Assembly: GCA_903870955.1 (NCBI GenBank)
Contig: CAIQEX010000140.1
Span: forward strand, 1 to 7,083
DNA length: 7,083 nucleotides
Source of the DNA: an uncultured beta proteobacterium
GTDB taxonomy: Bacteria > Pseudomonadota > Gammaproteobacteria > Burkholderiales > Burkholderiaceae_C
Reading direction: 5' to 3'
In this document: positions 6,023-7,083 of the stretch, in pieces
Position numbering within the stretch: the stretch's first letter is position 1
Layout: each line of letters opens with the position of its first letter
The notes under the pieces: generated by a model
The model's input: the letters and a program-made list of their open reading frames with translations, nothing else
Database searches by the model: none
What the model was told of the DNA's origin: nothing
Program-made: the position numbers and the translations under genes

Positions 6023-7083
6023 ATGGCCATTCTTGCCGTCAATGCAGGCTCTTCCTCGCTCAAATTTTCGATTCACCCCCTGTTGCATGGCAAGGTGTTG
6101 CCCAGCATCTTGAGTGGCAATGCCGAGGGGCTGGAGCCCGGTGGGCGGCCGGTAATGGGGTGGAACTACGAAGGGCAATCGCAGCAGCAGACTTTGGTGG
6201 CGCCATCCACAGACAGCGGCGGCGGCTCCTTTGCGCTTGCCTTGCAGAGCCTGCGCCAGTTGCTGGCCACATTGCCCCATCTGCCGGCCATTGAGGCGGT
6301 GGCACATCGGGTAGTACACGGTGGCCAGGTATTTAGGGCCAGTGTGGTGGTGACGCCCGATATCCTGTCTCAACTCAGTGACCTCAACTCACTCGCACCG
6401 CTGCACCAGCCGCACAATGTGGCCGGTATCCGTGCGTTTCTCACGGCATTTCCGGAATTACCGCAGGTTGCTTGTTTTGACACGGCCTACCACGCCACCT
6501 TGGCCGAAGTGGACTATGCCTTTGCATTGCCACAGGAATTGAGTGCACAAGGCGTGCGCCGCTATGGTTTTCATGGCCTTTCCTACCAGTTCGTCATGGG
6601 CTCGTTGCTGAAATTGACACCCCGTGCGCACGGGCGGGTGTTGATGGCGCATCTGGGCAATGGGGCCAGTCTGTGCGCTGCCACTGAGGGATTGAGCCGG
6701 GCCACCACCATGGGATTTTCCGCTCTGGATGGCTTGGTGATGGGCACCCGCACGGGCACGCTGGATCCTGGTGTGCTCTTGTATTTGCTGGAACAGGGCT
6801 GGGACCACAAGCGCCTGCAAACACTGCTCTACAAGCAAAGTGGTTTGCTCGGCGTGTCGGGAATATCAGCCGACATGCGTCGCTTACGTCAGGATGGCAG
6901 CGCCAACGCGCAAAAAGCCATCGCCCTGTTTATCCACCGCGTGGTGCGCGAGACGGGCGCTTTGACTGCCTGTATCGGCGGTCTTGACGTGCTGGCTTTC
7001 AGCGGTGGCATCGGCGAGCACGATGTGGCGACGCGTGCTGAAGTGTGTCTTGCGCTGGGTTACCTGGGTGTGTTGATCGATCC
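6023..7083 (+). CDS. ackA: Acetate kinase, 3' partial
   Basis: The frame runs from ATG 6023 to the window end without a stop, giving 353 of roughly 400 expected residues. It converts acetyl phosphate (or a related acyl phosphate) and ADP to acid and ATP, or the reverse, in the cytoplasm. The family motifs appear in order: NAGSSSLKF (7-15), AHRVVHGG (94-101, with the substrate Arg96), CFDTAYHATL (151-160, catalytic Asp153), YGFHGLS (181-187), HLGNGAS (210-216), MGTRTGTLDPG (240-250, Arg243) and FSGGIGEHD (326-334). All key residues of ASKHA acetate kinases that I can place are present. Residues about 33-70 are a weakly conserved insert-like loop. The GGAA at 6010-6013, 9 bases upstream, supports the start. 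It follows the hydratase-Pta gene with no visible promoter between them, so co-transcription is likely. In related genomes fabI can follow, but it is not visible here. Confidence 0.95.
   Translation, partial: MAILAVNAGSSSLKFSIHPLLHGKVLPSILSGNAEGLEPGGRPVMGWNYEGQSQQQTLVAPSTDSGGGSFALALQSLRQLLATLPHLPAIEAVAHRVVHGGQVFRASVVVTPDILSQLSDLNSLAPLHQPHNVAGIRAFLTAFPELPQVACFDTAYHATLAEVDYAFALPQELSAQGVRRYGFHGLSYQFVMGSLLKLTPRAHGRVLMAHLGNGASLCAATEGLSRATTMGFSALDGLVMGTRTGTLDPGVLLYLLEQGWDHKRLQTLLYKQSGLLGVSGISADMRRLRQDGSANAQKAIALFIHRVVRETGALTACIGGLDVLAFSGGIGEHDVATRAEVCLALGYLGVLID

Noticed and set aside
6005..6838. Minus-strand open frames opposite ackA
   Set aside because: They lie opposite a continuous frame carrying all acetate kinase motifs in order, and have no recognisable products.

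Overview
The window looks like chromosomal DNA of a betaproteobacterium, most likely Burkholderiales and possibly close to the Comamonadaceae (Rhodoferax or Polaromonas type). This rests on the fairly high G+C, codon use rich in GCC, CTG and GGC, and the gene content: an MSHA-pilus type TPR protein, a DUF3141 polyhydroxyalkanoate (PHA) synthase-like protein, an HDOD protein, and a MaoC-phosphotransacetylase fusion followed by acetate kinase. The placement is inference from gene families, not from an alignment. I see no tRNA, rRNA, CRISPR array, insertion sequence or phage gene, and all five genes look intact apart from the two cut by the window ends.

Layout, left to right. (1) Bases 1-1094, + strand: 3' part of a membrane-anchored TPR protein, best explained as MshN-like. 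(2) A 38-bp convergent gap holding a perfect 8-bp-stem hairpin. (3) 1133-3442, - strand: a 769-residue DUF3141 alpha/beta hydrolase with a PHA-synthase-like Cys-Asp-His triad and a long helical C-terminal extension. (4) A 132-bp divergent intergenic region (3443-3574) with two inverted repeats. (5) 3575-4402, + strand: an HDOD-domain protein in which the HD metal ligands I could place are missing. (6) A 164-bp gap (4403-4566) with a weak hairpin, then a sigma70-like promoter whose spacer contains the palindrome AGGGTTTACCCT. (7) 4567-5994, + strand: an (R)-specific enoyl-CoA hydratase (MaoC) fused to a phosphate acetyl/butyryltransferase. (8) 6023 to the window end, + strand: acetate kinase ackA, 28 bp downstream and probably in the same operon; about 50 C-terminal residues lie outside.

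How the genes may work together. The last two genes form a coherent route: the MaoC domain interconverts enoyl-CoA and (R)-3-hydroxyacyl-CoA, the Pta domain exchanges CoA for phosphate on an acyl-CoA, and AckA makes ATP plus the free acid from the acyl phosphate. The DUF3141 protein about 1.1 kb upstream, on the other strand, resembles enzymes that consume (R)-3-hydroxyacyl-CoA. Together they suggest a locus handling short acyl-CoA overflow and storage carbon, with HDOD as a possible signalling partner. The functional link is inferred from domain content and proximity; nothing here is shown to be a new system.
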